From Glycomyces amatae (GTDB lineage Bacteria; Actinomycetota; Actinomycetes; Mycobacteriales; Micromonosporaceae), in contig NZ_JAJLQZ010000005.1 in NCBI RefSeq assembly GCF_020991375.1, forward strand, positions 186,001 through 250,000: 64,000 bases of DNA, given 5' to 3'. How positions within the stretch are numbered: the first letter of the stretch is position 1; every line of letters begins with the position of its first letter. A program made the position numbers and the translations under genes. Of the stretch, positions 31,722-40,728 are shown one piece after another. Under the pieces are notes generated by a model. The model was not told the DNA's origin and did not search any database. It saw nothing but the letters and a program-made list of their open reading frames with translations.

Positions 31722-33403
31722 TCCCGACGCAGTCCCAGGCCGGCCCGGCGGCCCCCTCGCCCGCGCCGCCGCCGCGGACCGGGACCTGGGCGACCATGTT
31801 CCTCTGCGCCGGGACCTACCTCGACCGCGAGTACCGCGACTACGTGATCGACCAGATCTACATGAGGCCCGACCGCGGCATCGCGCCGAACCCGGGCGCG
31901 GACGCCGCGCCGGTCCTGCGCCACGCGCTGAAGGTCCGCAGACTCGAGGTCCTCCAGCAGTCGATCCTGCTGTCAGGCCTCGTGTTCCTGCTGGTCGCGG
32001 CCGCGAACCCGCTCGTACCGGCGGTCGGGCTCGCCCTGTGGGCGCTCGCCGGCTGGCCGGTTCTCGTCCTCGAATCGCGGCTCGGCACCTCCCAGGCCGG
32101 TCGCAGGTCGACCAGCGCCCGGCCGACGCGATGGCCGCGCCTGCACGCCGGCACGGCGGTCGGGCTGTTCTGCCTCGCGCTGTTCCTCGCGGCCGCCGTC
32201 GCCGCCATCACCGCGACCGCCCTTTCCGCAGAGGCCGCGGGCGCCGAACCGGCCGCCGCCCGCCCCGCCGCGGGCCTCCTGCGGGACCTCGAGCTGGTCA
32301 TCGGCGGAGGCACCGCGCTCGGCCTGATCGCCGCGGTGTTCGGGCTCCTCCGGGCCAGGGGCCTGATCTCGATTCCGACCGACGCCGGACCCCCGGCCCC
32401 GCCCGACCCGCGGATCGCGTACATCGACGAGGCGCAGTCGGCGCCGGTGGTCGCCTACGGCATCGGGAAGCACCCGTTCGTCGGCTCCGGCCGGCTCATC
32501 GGGCCCTGGGAGTTCGCGATCGCGCTGCGGCCGAAGGACGCCGACGCGGACATGACCGTCGACGCGGTGGACCTGAACCGGAGCGTCAAGGCCAGCGTGC
32601 AGAAGCTCGACGCCCGCACCGGCGGGGCCGGCGCACTGCCGAACCTCGCCTTGAGCGACCACCTCTACGTGTCGGGGGGCGCGGTGCTGCGGCCCGTGCG
32701 GCACGCGCACGAGCTGCCCCACGCGGGGTTCCCGTTCCAGTCGCTGGAGGAGGTGCAGCGCAGCCCGGTCACCGCGGTCCGGCACTATCTGCGCTGCACC
32801 GTCTCCTCCTGGGACGGGGAGCTGGTCACGACCGTCCTCCTCCACTGCGCGCTCCAGGGGGAGAGCCTCTACGTGGAGTTCGCCGGCTGCATCCTGCCGC
32901 CGATCGCCCCCCGCTACCACGTGTTCGGCGAAGGCCGGGTCCCCGACTGGGCCACCCTGGTCGCGGGGGCGCTGCGCGGCGCGGCGTCCATGCCCGTCCT
33001 GCTGGTGCGCAGCCCGTTCGACAGCGTCCACTACCTGCTCCGGGCCCTGAGGAACGCCGTCCGGTCCAAGCACGACGGGGTCCGGGCCCTCCGGGACCGC
33101 GGCGCCGTGCACGGCGTGCGCGAGCTCGGGACCCACTGGCGGTGGCTGGACTACTTCCAGTACCGCGACTCGGTCAAGTACCGCGGCATCCTGGAACTCC
33201 AGTTCCTCGACGCGATCACCCACTACCTGCGCGGGAACAACGTGGACACGAGCGAGCTCGAGCAGCGCGTCGCGGCGATCATGAACACCAACATAGTCAA
33301 CTTCGGACAGTTCACCGCCGGCGCCGCCGGCACCGGCGCCACCGCCTTCACCGGCGCGGTCGGCGACGGGAGCAGCGGCACCGCTACAGGAGGGAAACCA
33401 TGA
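31718..33403 (+). CDS. Membrane protein with large cytoplasmic domain and C-terminal Gly/Ala tag
   Basis: A 561-residue protein starting at GTG 31718 inside the stop of the nucleosidase gene. After a Pro-rich N-terminus come probable TM helices at about 83-98, 101-118, 144-168 and 192-212. Residues about 225-525 form a large soluble domain, with YIDEAQSAPVVAYGIGKHPF, VGSGRLIGPWEFAIAL and YFQYRDSVKYRGILELQFLD. The last 32 residues (from GQFTAGAAGTGATAFTGAVG) repeat the Gly/Ala motif of its neighbours. I recall similar uncharacterised actinobacterial proteins but no assigned function. It could anchor or sense for the nucleosidase. The end overlaps the next ATG by four bases. Confidence 0.78.
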   Translation: MIPTQSQAGPAAPSPAPPPRTGTWATMFLCAGTYLDREYRDYVIDQIYMRPDRGIAPNPGADAAPVLRHALKVRRLEVLQQSILLSGLVFLLVAAANPLVPAVGLALWALAGWPVLVLESRLGTSQAGRRSTSARPTRWPRLHAGTAVGLFCLALFLAAAVAAITATALSAEAAGAEPAAARPAAGLLRDLELVIGGGTALGLIAAVFGLLRARGLISIPTDAGPPAPPDPRIAYIDEAQSAPVVAYGIGKHPFVGSGRLIGPWEFAIALRPKDADADMTVDAVDLNRSVKASVQKLDARTGGAGALPNLALSDHLYVSGGAVLRPVRHAHELPHAGFPFQSLEEVQRSPVTAVRHYLRCTVSSWDGELVTTVLLHCALQGESLYVEFAGCILPPIAPRYHVFGEGRVPDWATLVAGALRGAASMPVLLVRSPFDSVHYLLRALRNAVRSKHDGVRALRDRGAVHGVRELGTHWRWLDYFQYRDSVKYRGILELQFLDAITHYLRGNNVDTSELEQRVAAIMNTNIVNFGQFTAGAAGTGATAFTGAVGDGSSGTATGGKP

Positions 33404-33810
33404 CCGACAACGCGAACGAGACGGCCCCCACGGGCTACGTCTTCAGAGGGAACGTCCAGACCGGCGCCGTCGGGACCGGGGCCTCCGCCACCGTGGGGGC
33501 CATCGGCGACAACGCCCGCGGCACGGTCCACGTCAACCGCGCCCAGGCCGAGGACCGGCTCCTCGAGGAGATGCTCGAACTCGTCGGCGAGCTGCGCACG
33601 CGGCTCGACGAGCACCGGCCCACCATCGGCGAGCGCTACGACGTCATCAAGGACAACCTCGACGACCTCGAGGAGTCCATCGAGGACATGAAGCCGACCG
33701 GTCGCATCCGCTCCAAGCTCAAGGCGATCGAGCAGCTGGTGAGCCCCTTCGGCGCCCTGGTCGACCTGGTCCTCAAACTCATCGAGCTCGTCAACCGCCA
33801 GGAGGGCTGA
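33400..33810 (+). CDS. Small helical protein with N-terminal Gly/Ala tag
   Basis: A 136-residue protein. Residues 17-41 (GNVQTGAVGTGASATVGAIG onward) carry the same motif as the tails of the two upstream proteins, here at the N-terminus. The rest is helical: an acidic amphipathic helix (AEDRLLEEMLELVGELRTRL), a second (YDVIKDNLDDLEESIEDM) and a hydrophobic C-terminal helix (SPFGALVDLVLKLIELV), suggesting a coiled-coil bundle able to form oligomers or touch the membrane. AGGAGGG precedes the ATG, which overlaps the previous stop (ATGA). It is the last gene of the three-gene unit, followed by a hairpin. The resemblance to adaptor domains of bacterial conflict systems is inferred. Confidence 0.78.
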   Translation: MTDNANETAPTGYVFRGNVQTGAVGTGASATVGAIGDNARGTVHVNRAQAEDRLLEEMLELVGELRTRLDEHRPTIGERYDVIKDNLDDLEESIEDMKPTGRIRSKLKAIEQLVSPFGALVDLVLKLIELVNRQEG

Positions 33811-33813
33811 CCG

Positions 33814-33834
33814 GCCCCCGGACAGGCCGGGGGC
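33814..33834 (+). terminator. Hairpin ending the nucleosidase operon
   Basis: GCCCCCGG / CCGGGGGC, 8-bp perfect stem with a 5-base loop, 4 bases after the stop codon. Confidence 0.6.
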
Positions 33835-33931
33835 GCAAGGGATTCCACCCCCGCGCGCCTCCGGCCGCGCCTGCGCGGCGCCGGCTCGGAACCCGGCCGG
33901 GCGGTCCGCCCCGCGCCCCGGCCGCACCGCG

Positions 33932-34603
33932 TCAGTCGGCCAGGCCGGCGTCGTGGACCAGCAGCGCGAGCTGCACCCGGTTGTTCAACCCGAGCTTCGC
34001 GAGGGCGGCCGACACGTGGGTCTTCACCGTCGGCACGCTCAGGTGCAACGCGGCGGCGATCTCGGCGTTGGCGCTGCCGCGGCCCACCTCGACGGCCACC
34101 TCCATCTCGCGCTCGCCCAACGCGGCGAGCCGTTCGCGGGCCGCGGTGCGCCGGTCCTCGGCGCCGCCGACCGCGAGGCCGATGAGCCGCCGCGTGACCT
34201 CGGGGGACAGGACCGGCTCGCCCGCGGCGACGCGACGCACGGCCGCGACGATGTCGGCCGGCGGCGTGTCCTTGAGCAGGAACCCGCACGCGCCGGCGCG
34301 CAGCGCCCGCCGCACGTGCCCGTCCGCCTCGAACGCGGTGAGCACCAGGACCTCCGGCGCGCCCGGGGCCGAGCGCAGCCGCTCGGTCGCCGTCAGGCCG
34401 TCGACGCCGGGCATGTGCAGGTCCATGAGCACCACGTCGGGCCGCAACCGCGCCACCAGGGCCGGCACCTCGCCGCCCGTCCCGGCCTCGCCGACCACGG
34501 CCAGGTCCCCGGCCCCGCCGAGGATCATCCGCAGCCCCGCCCGCACCAGCGGGTCGTCGTCGACCACCAGGACGTTCAGCACGGTCGCCGTCGCTTCGCT
34601 CAT
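33932..34603 (-). CDS. NarL/LuxR-type response regulator
   Basis: A 223-residue two-component response regulator. The receiver domain spans residues about 9-125, with acidic pocket VVDDD, phospho-acceptor D61 in LMDLHMPGVDG and the switch region LTAFEAD and FLLKDTPP. The LuxR-type helix-turn-helix is at about 160-215 (LGEREMEVAVEVGRGSANAE, then LHLSVPTVKTHVSAALAKLG). It overlaps the upstream kinase stop by four bases (ATGA), so the pair is translated together. Likely targets are its own operon and the divergent membrane-protein gene at 35883. Confidence 0.93.
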   Translation of the reverse strand: MSEATATVLNVLVVDDDPLVRAGLRMILGGAGDLAVVGEAGTGGEVPALVARLRPDVVLMDLHMPGVDGLTATERLRSAPGAPEVLVLTAFEADGHVRRALRAGACGFLLKDTPPADIVAAVRRVAAGEPVLSPEVTRRLIGLAVGGAEDRRTAARERLAALGEREMEVAVEVGRGSANAEIAAALHLSVPTVKTHVSAALAKLGLNNRVQLALLVHDAGLAD

Positions 34604-35706
34604 GCCGTCCAGGGTAGCCACGCCTCCACGAGCCAGCCGCCTTCGGCGGTCGGCCCGTAGGCGAGTCGTCCGCCCGCCAGCGCGGTCCGCTCCTCCAGGC
34701 CGATGAGCCCGTGCCCCGACCCGGCGCCCGCGTCCTCGCCGGGGCCGGACCGGACGGCGACGCGCAGCCCCTCCTCGGGCCCGCCCGCCACGGTCACCGC
34801 GACCGCGGCGCCCTCGGCGTGCCTGCGGGCGTTCGTGAGCGACTCCTGGACGATCCGGTAGGCGGTGCGCCCCGAGCGGTCGGGCACCTCGCCCTCGGCG
34901 TCCACCGACAGCTCGATCCGCATCCCCGGCCGGGCCTCCTCCACGAGGTCCCGCAGGTCGGCCATGGTCGGCTGCGGCAGCTCCCCGATCGGGGCGCGCA
35001 GCACCGCGATGACCTCGCGCAGGTCGCGCATCGCCAGATGGGACTGCTCGCGGATCACCCCGGCCGCGCCGGCGAGCTCCTCCGGCGGGGCGTCGGGCCG
35101 GTACTCGATGGCGCCCGCGTGCAGGCTCAGCAGCGACAGCCGGTGCCCGAGGAGGTCGTGCACTTCGCGGGCCAGCTCCTCGCGCGCCTTCTGGCGGGCC
35201 CGCTCGCGCTCGGCCCGCTCCTGCTCGGCCGCGCGGGCCCGCAGCTGCCGCCGGTAGCGGACGAACAGCCCCCAGCCCGCGACGGCGCCGCTGAGGACCA
35301 CCGAGAAGACAATGTTCCCCAGGAGGCTGAAGCCCTCCTCGGGCCGCAGCGCCCAGTAGACGAACGTCGCGGACAGCGACACGGCGTAGACCAGGGCCGC
35401 GACGCGCAGCGAGCACCGCACCGTGACCGCGAACAGCAGCACGATCAGCGGGAACGCGATCGTCTCGGAGACGCCCGACAGCACCGCGGCGACGAGGGCG
35501 GCCTGCGCGGGCCGGCGCCGCCGCAGCCACAGCAGGCCCAGCCCGATCAGGCCCGCGACCTGGTCGACCTCGAACAGCCACGACGGCGAGGGCATCCCGA
35601 TCCTGATGCGCTCGCCGACCAGGTACAGCCAGGCGAACACCGCGAAGGCGAACAGGACCGTGTCGACCGCCCACCCGCGCGCGCCCCGCCGTGCCTGCTC
35701 CACCAT
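34600..35706 (-). CDS. Sensor histidine kinase (HisKA_3 type)
   Basis: A 368-residue kinase. About five TM helices fill residues 12-150 with short loops and no large external sensor domain, so the signal is probably sensed in or at the membrane. A basic/acidic coiled linker (150-178) leads to the HisKA_3 dimerisation helix with phospho-H183 in EVHDLLGHRLSLL. The HATPase domain ends with GHGLIGLEERTALAGG (G box). It is partner of the response regulator that follows with a four-base overlap. The start at 35706 is the only good ATG before TM1. Confidence 0.92.
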   Translation of the reverse strand: MVEQARRGARGWAVDTVLFAFAVFAWLYLVGERIRIGMPSPSWLFEVDQVAGLIGLGLLWLRRRRPAQAALVAAVLSGVSETIAFPLIVLLFAVTVRCSLRVAALVYAVSLSATFVYWALRPEEGFSLLGNIVFSVVLSGAVAGWGLFVRYRRQLRARAAEQERAERERARQKAREELAREVHDLLGHRLSLLSLHAGAIEYRPDAPPEELAGAAGVIREQSHLAMRDLREVIAVLRAPIGELPQPTMADLRDLVEEARPGMRIELSVDAEGEVPDRSGRTAYRIVQESLTNARRHAEGAAVAVTVAGGPEEGLRVAVRSGPGEDAGAGSGHGLIGLEERTALAGGRLAYGPTAEGGWLVEAWLPWTA

Positions 35707-35882
35707 GGTCCGAACTTAACCACCGGTCGCGCCAGCGCCAAGGACCGGCGCCCGATCCGATACTTTCGTCGGCCCGGTCCATGCTTCGGTCGCGTTCCGC
35801 ACCGCGGAATCCATGCCTCCGCCAAGGCCGAGGCGACCGCCGACCGATGCGCCCGGCCCGCCGCGGCCCATACCGTCGAGGC

Positions 35883-36887
35883 ATGGAGACCGCAACGACG
35901 CTCGAACCACCGCGCACCAGGCCCGCCGGCCCCGTCCGGCTGCTCCTGGTCCTCTTCCTGCTCGTGCTCTCGCCGATCGGCGCGGAGTACCTCTCGGCCT
36001 ACGACGACTCCACCGGGAACCTCCTCGGCCTGCTCGGCGGCCTGTTCGTGTTCATCCCGCTCTACGGGGCCGCGGCGGTCCTCATCCGCGAGGCCGCCCG
36101 CCGTTTCGGCATCGGCCGGGGCGGCGTCCTCACCCTGGGCGCCGCCTTCGGCGTCGTCCAGGCCGGGCTGATCGACCAGGCGATGTTCTCGACCGGCTAC
36201 CGCGACATCCCCTACTGGCAGGACCTCATCGGACCCACCTGGATCGAGCCGCTCGGCCTCGGCGTCGCGTCCTCGCTCGGCTGGGTCCTCGGGCACATGA
36301 TCATGAGCATCACCGCGCCCATCGTCCTCACCGAGGGCCTGAGCCCGCGCCTGGCCGACCGCCCGTGGCTGCGCGCGCCCGGCCTGACCGCGACGGCCCT
36401 GCTGTACCTCGCCGGGGCCTGGATCGTCCTCAAGTGGCACTACGAGACCGAGACCGACCACGCCTCGGCCGGGCAGCTGATCGGCGCCGGGGCCGTGGCG
36501 CTCGCCCTCGTCGTCCTGGCGTTCGCGTTCGGGCGCAGGAGGGCCGAGCGCGTCGAGCGCCGCGTCCCTCCCGTGTGGGCGATCGGCGCCGCCGCGTTCG
36601 CCGGGATCTGCACGATCGGGGCCTCCTCCACCTGGGCCGGGGTCGCGCTCGTCGCGGCCGCCATGGGCGCCTTGGCCCTCGGCGCCGCCTACTTCGCCCG
36701 CTCGACCGCCTGGGGCCGGCGCCAGGCGACCGCCCTCGCCGTCGGCGCGCTGCTCGCGCAGGCCTCCCTCGGGTTCCTCACGGAGCCGCTGGGCGACATC
36801 GACCCGGTCGCCAAGTACTCCCACAACGCGATCGCCACGCTCGGCGTCCTCGCTCTGGGCTGGTGGACGCTGCGCCGCACCCGCTGA
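35883..36887 (+). CDS. Polytopic membrane protein of unknown function
   Basis: A 334-residue integral membrane protein with about ten predicted TM helices and short loops. It begins METATTLEPPRTRPAG, with the first helix at about 18-35 (LLLVLFLLVLSPIGAEYL). Conserved-looking polar residues lie in GLIDQAMFSTGYRDIPYWQD and VLGHMIMSITAPIVLTEGL, features of actinobacterial membrane proteins resembling CAAX-protease-like or lysine-exporter folds, but no catalytic EExxxR motif is visible. It diverges from the two-component operon with 176 bases between, so it is a likely target. Function is unassigned. Confidence 0.78.
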   Translation: METATTLEPPRTRPAGPVRLLLVLFLLVLSPIGAEYLSAYDDSTGNLLGLLGGLFVFIPLYGAAAVLIREAARRFGIGRGGVLTLGAAFGVVQAGLIDQAMFSTGYRDIPYWQDLIGPTWIEPLGLGVASSLGWVLGHMIMSITAPIVLTEGLSPRLADRPWLRAPGLTATALLYLAGAWIVLKWHYETETDHASAGQLIGAGAVALALVVLAFAFGRRRAERVERRVPPVWAIGAAAFAGICTIGASSTWAGVALVAAAMGALALGAAYFARSTAWGRRQATALAVGALLAQASLGFLTEPLGDIDPVAKYSHNAIATLGVLALGWWTLRRTR

Positions 36888-37101
36888 TCTCCGCTGCCGA
36901 CGGCGGCCAGCGCGGTCGCACTCGCCTGCGGCCGCGCCGCGGCGGTCGTCCGCTGCGCCCCCGAGAGCACCCGCTCGGCCGCCGTCGCCCCGCGCAGGGG
37001 TCGCCCGGCGGCGCAGCGAGCCGGACGGGCCCGTCCTCGACCGGTGCCCGCGCCCTCCGCGCCGGTGCGCTGAAGGCATGCGAGTCCCGCCGCCCTGCGC
37101 C

Positions 37102-38481
37102 CTACTTCCCGTCGATCGCGTCCTTGAGGCGGCGCTCGAGGTCGCCGAGCTCGGGGTCGGGGTTGTCCGTCAGCTCCGCGTGCAGCACGTCCCGGAACGC
37201 GCGGCTGAACTGCGTGTACCGCTCGACCGCGGGCCTGCGCCCCGGGCCTTCGCCGGTCAGCGCGTCGTACAGCTCGTCGGCCTCGGGCCGCGGCCCGGCG
37301 GCCGCTTCGCAGTCGGCGCCGCCCGCGCCCGCCGGCGCGTTCTCGAGCTGCGCGATCGCGTCGAAGTACGGTTCCGCCCGCGCCGCCGCGAACCCGCCGC
37401 GCTCGAACAGGAGCTGCTGGCTCGTCGCGCCCGTCAGGAACTCGACCAGCGCCCTCGAGACGTTCTTGCGCTCCGAATGCGCGCTCACCGCCAGGCTCCC
37501 TCCGCCGAGGACGCCGCCGGGCATCGGCACCACCCCCGCCGTGAACCCCAGGTCGCACGACTCGAGGGCGCGGATCGCCTGCGGCCAGTGCCGCAGGAAC
37601 GGCACCCGTCCCTCCTGGAACGCTTTCAGGGACTCGTCCTCGTTGTGCTGCAAGGCGTCCTGAAGGATCACGTGCGCGCCCCCGTCGAGCTCCTCGTGGA
37701 GGTCGCGGCCCAGGTCCTTGAGCACCCCCGCCGCGGCCGAGCGCTCCCCGAAGTCGATCATGCCGTCGCCCTCGTCGACGGCGACGCCGTTGGCCAGCAG
37801 GTACTCCCAGACGTTGACCGTGAAGCCCTCGTAGGAGGCCAGCTGCATCGCGATGCCGCCCTCGAACGCCGGATTCGCCTCCAGGACCCACCCGATGGTG
37901 TCCCGCAGGTCGTCCCAGTCCCCGATGGACTCCGCCTCGGTGGCGGTCAGCGTCCCGTCGGCGTAACCGGGCTCGGGGCCCTCGCGGTAGTAGAGCATTC
38001 CCACGTTGGTGTTGAACGGCAGCGCGAACAGCGTGCCGTCGATGCGGCCGGTCTCCAGCGGGCGCTCGAGGAACCCGTCGGTGTCGGCGTCCTCGAAGGG
38101 CTCCAGGTGGCCGGCCGCCGCGAAGTCGGCGATCCACGGTATGTCCAGGTCCACCACGTCCACGTCGGGGCTCCGGGACTGGAGCGCGGCGTGGATGGCG
38201 CCGTACTGGAGGTCGGCGATCGGCGGGAGCTCCACCATCTCGACCTGGTGGTCGGTGTGCCAGGCGTTCCACTGGTCGACGAGCAGCCGGCGCTGGCCGT
38301 TCGCGGTGCCGTCCTCGGCGGCGAGCAGCCGCAGACGCCGATCGCCGACCTCCTCCCATTCGCGCGCGCCCCTGCGGGAGCCGAGCAGGTACCCGCCGCC
38401 GAAGAGCGCTCCCCCGACGAGCACGAGGCCGGCCTCCGCCATGGTGCGCCGGATGAACTGCCTTCTGGTGCGCTCAGGCAT
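37102..38481 (-). CDS. Extracellular solute-binding protein
   Basis: A 459-residue exported binding protein of the ABC sugar type. The N-terminus has a twin-arginine-like leader (ERTRRQFIRRTMAEAGLVLV) and a single hydrophobic helix, without a lipobox, so it may stay membrane-anchored by the leader. The binding-protein fold shows LVDQWNAWHTDHQVEMVELP, VDVVDLDIPWIADFAAAGHL and ALPFNTNVGMLYYR. Its ATG overlaps the upstream VWA protein gene by 8 bases, so they are coupled. No permease or ATPase is encoded nearby; with the upstream partner it may form a sensing pair rather than an importer. Confidence 0.85.
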   Translation of the reverse strand: MPERTRRQFIRRTMAEAGLVLVGGALFGGGYLLGSRRGAREWEEVGDRRLRLLAAEDGTANGQRRLLVDQWNAWHTDHQVEMVELPPIADLQYGAIHAALQSRSPDVDVVDLDIPWIADFAAAGHLEPFEDADTDGFLERPLETGRIDGTLFALPFNTNVGMLYYREGPEPGYADGTLTATEAESIGDWDDLRDTIGWVLEANPAFEGGIAMQLASYEGFTVNVWEYLLANGVAVDEGDGMIDFGERSAAAGVLKDLGRDLHEELDGGAHVILQDALQHNEDESLKAFQEGRVPFLRHWPQAIRALESCDLGFTAGVVPMPGGVLGGGSLAVSAHSERKNVSRALVEFLTGATSQQLLFERGGFAAARAEPYFDAIAQLENAPAGAGGADCEAAAGPRPEADELYDALTGEGPGRRPAVERYTQFSRAFRDVLHAELTDNPDPELGDLERRLKDAIDGK

Positions 38482-40579
38482 CGCCGCTCCACAACTGGCT
38501 GAACAGACCGTCGAAGGTGATGGTGATCTGCTGCTCCGCGGCCTCGAAGCAGGTGACCCGCGAGTCCTCGGCCAGGGCGCTGAACGAGGCCGACCGGCAC
38601 GAGGCCTCGCCGACGGCGATGAGGTACAGCCGCACCTGGGAGTCCGCGAGCCGGTCGCGCACCGCCGCGGCCGTGGTCGGGGAGTCGTCGGCGTCGGCGC
38701 CGTCGGTGAGCACGACCATGGCGCTGAGCCGCTCGCCCTCGCGGGCCGCCTCGAGCGCGGCTATCCCGTCCACGACCGTCTGGTGCAGGTCCACGCCGTG
38801 GCTGACCTCGGTGTCCTCCAGCGCCTCCGCGACGCCGCCGCCCGGGTCCGGCCCGATGTCGAGCACCGGCGTGTGCGAGTCCGATCCCTCGGCCGGGAAC
38901 GTCCACACCCCCACCCGGTCCTCCGCGCCGAGGTAGTCGAGCGCGGCCACCGCGCCCTGCGCGGCCAGCTCGAACCGGCTCGCGCCGCCGCCGACCGGCT
39001 CGTTCATCGTCGCCGACCGGTCGATGGCGAGCAGCACGTCGGTGGGCACCCGGTTCCGGCTGTAGACGTCCCGCAGCGCGGTCAGCTCGTCCGCGCTCAT
39101 CGGATCGGCCTCGGCGGCGAACCCGTGCTCGAACCCCTCGTCGCCGGCGATCGCCCCGCCTGCGTACCGGACGTCGCGCAGGCCCATGTCCGCGGGACTC
39201 CAGCCGTCGTCCCCGTCCGCCAGCCACGTCCGCAGGTCCTCGGCCACCGCCGCGCGCCGCTCGGCCCACGCGTCGTCGTTCCAGTCCAAGCCCACCGCCT
39301 GGTAGTCGAGCGCGCCCAGTTCGGGGCTGTAGACCGGCACCAGCGCCGGGGGCGCGTCGCCGCCGATCGCGCACTCGTCGCCGAGGGAGCCGCCCGTGTT
39401 GGAGCGGGCCAGGGCCGCCTCCGTGGTCAGCACCGCCGCGGTGGGGATCGACCCCTGCGCCGTGCTCAGATCGCACAGGAGATCGGTATCGCTGGGGGAC
39501 AAGGCGATCCCCGTCTCCGCGGCCGCGTCGGCGAGCCGGTTCTCCATCCGCGCGCCGGTGCCGCCGGGAGCGGCGTCCCGGCCGTAGAGGGCTCTGAGGA
39601 ACAGCAGGCCCGCGTGCGTCGCCTCCGGGTCGGACCTGAGCACCGGCGTGCCGTGGACGTCCCCGAGTTCGGTGATGAGCTCGGGCAGCGTCCGGTCGGC
39701 GATCGGCGAGCCGCCGTTGAACCCCTCGCCGAGCACGCCGGTCGGGACGGCCAGGACCAGCGGCGTCAGGCCGATCGGCTCGGCGTCGTCCGGTGCGAAG
39801 ACCTCGTAGTCGACGTCCGAGCCGTCCAGCGCCTCGGCGGCGAGGTCGACCTGCGTCCGCGATTCGGCGATCCAGAGGTGGGGCCGGGGCCCGACGTCCC
39901 GCAGCGGGTCGAACAGGGCGCCGTCCTCCGCGTCCTCGGTGTCCTCGACGTGCTCCCAGCCCAGGCGCATCGCCTGCTCCACGGCGGGCCAGGGGGCGCT
40001 GTAGCTGGTCACGTTCGCCCTGCGGCACCGGTCCTTGTCGGTGTACCGCTCGTTGAACTCCGCGATCGACTCCTGGAAGCCCGCCGCGCCGTCCACCGGC
40101 ACCACGACGGACAACTCCACCGGGTCGGCGCAGTCGACCAGCAGCGTGTCGTTCAGCCGCTCGCCGACCGGCCTCAGGATGTAACCCAGGACCAGGAAGA
40201 ACACGCTGACGCCCACGACCACGGCGAGGATCGAGCGGCGGCGGCCCTTCCGGTCGCGCAGCAGGTCCACCAGCCAGGAGCCGCCCGCGAGCGCGATGCC
40301 CGCGATGATGAGGACCGTCCGCCACGGCGGCGCGGCCGCGCCGATGAGCAGCTCCAGGCACAGCAGGAGCACGCCGATGCCGGTGATCGCGGGCGCGAGG
40401 CGGCGCAGGGACTCGGCGACGATCCGGGCGACGTCGGCCTCGTTCATGCGCGGGGCGGGCCGGTCCGTCGCGTCGGCCGGGGGAGGGGCGCCTGTCGGGT
40501 CGTCCCGGTCGGTGTCGTTCTCTGTTCTGCTGTTCTCGCCTGCGCTGTCTTCGGCTGTGCTGTTTTCTTCATCGGGCAC
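38474..40579 (-). CDS. Substrate-binding and VWA domain membrane protein
   Basis: A 701-residue protein starting at GTG 40579 (GGAG 5 bases upstream). An acidic disordered N-terminus (about 60 residues) is followed by three TM helices (about 63-140). The extracellular part is a periplasmic-binding-protein-like domain (about 155-500, SVVVPVDGAAGFQESIAEFN) and a von Willebrand factor A domain (about 515-700) with a MIDAS-type D-R-S-A-T in LLAIDRSATMNEP and VLTDGADADDSP. This domain pair is a known actinobacterial architecture of unknown role. It is coupled to the solute-binding protein gene downstream. Confidence 0.85.
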   Translation of the reverse strand: MPDEENSTAEDSAGENSRTENDTDRDDPTGAPPPADATDRPAPRMNEADVARIVAESLRRLAPAITGIGVLLLCLELLIGAAAPPWRTVLIIAGIALAGGSWLVDLLRDRKGRRRSILAVVVGVSVFFLVLGYILRPVGERLNDTLLVDCADPVELSVVVPVDGAAGFQESIAEFNERYTDKDRCRRANVTSYSAPWPAVEQAMRLGWEHVEDTEDAEDGALFDPLRDVGPRPHLWIAESRTQVDLAAEALDGSDVDYEVFAPDDAEPIGLTPLVLAVPTGVLGEGFNGGSPIADRTLPELITELGDVHGTPVLRSDPEATHAGLLFLRALYGRDAAPGGTGARMENRLADAAAETGIALSPSDTDLLCDLSTAQGSIPTAAVLTTEAALARSNTGGSLGDECAIGGDAPPALVPVYSPELGALDYQAVGLDWNDDAWAERRAAVAEDLRTWLADGDDGWSPADMGLRDVRYAGGAIAGDEGFEHGFAAEADPMSADELTALRDVYSRNRVPTDVLLAIDRSATMNEPVGGGASRFELAAQGAVAALDYLGAEDRVGVWTFPAEGSDSHTPVLDIGPDPGGGVAEALEDTEVSHGVDLHQTVVDGIAALEAAREGERLSAMVVLTDGADADDSPTTAAAVRDRLADSQVRLYLIAVGEASCRSASFSALAEDSRVTCFEAAEQQITITFDGLFSQLWSGDA

Positions 40580-40728
40580 GGTGGCTCCGTCGCGGGGTCG
40601 CTCTGTCCTGTTGCCGTAAGCGGTCGTCCGGAGGTCCAATCCGGAACATCATGCAGAACAGTATGCCCGATCACAGCTCGCCGCAGGGGCGCCGAACGCG
40701 AGCGGAGCGCGGGGAGCAGGATGGGGGC

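Noticed and set aside
36888-37101. Possible small gene between the membrane protein and solute-binding protein
   Set aside because: Frames here have no start with a ribosome-binding site and no protein-like sequence.
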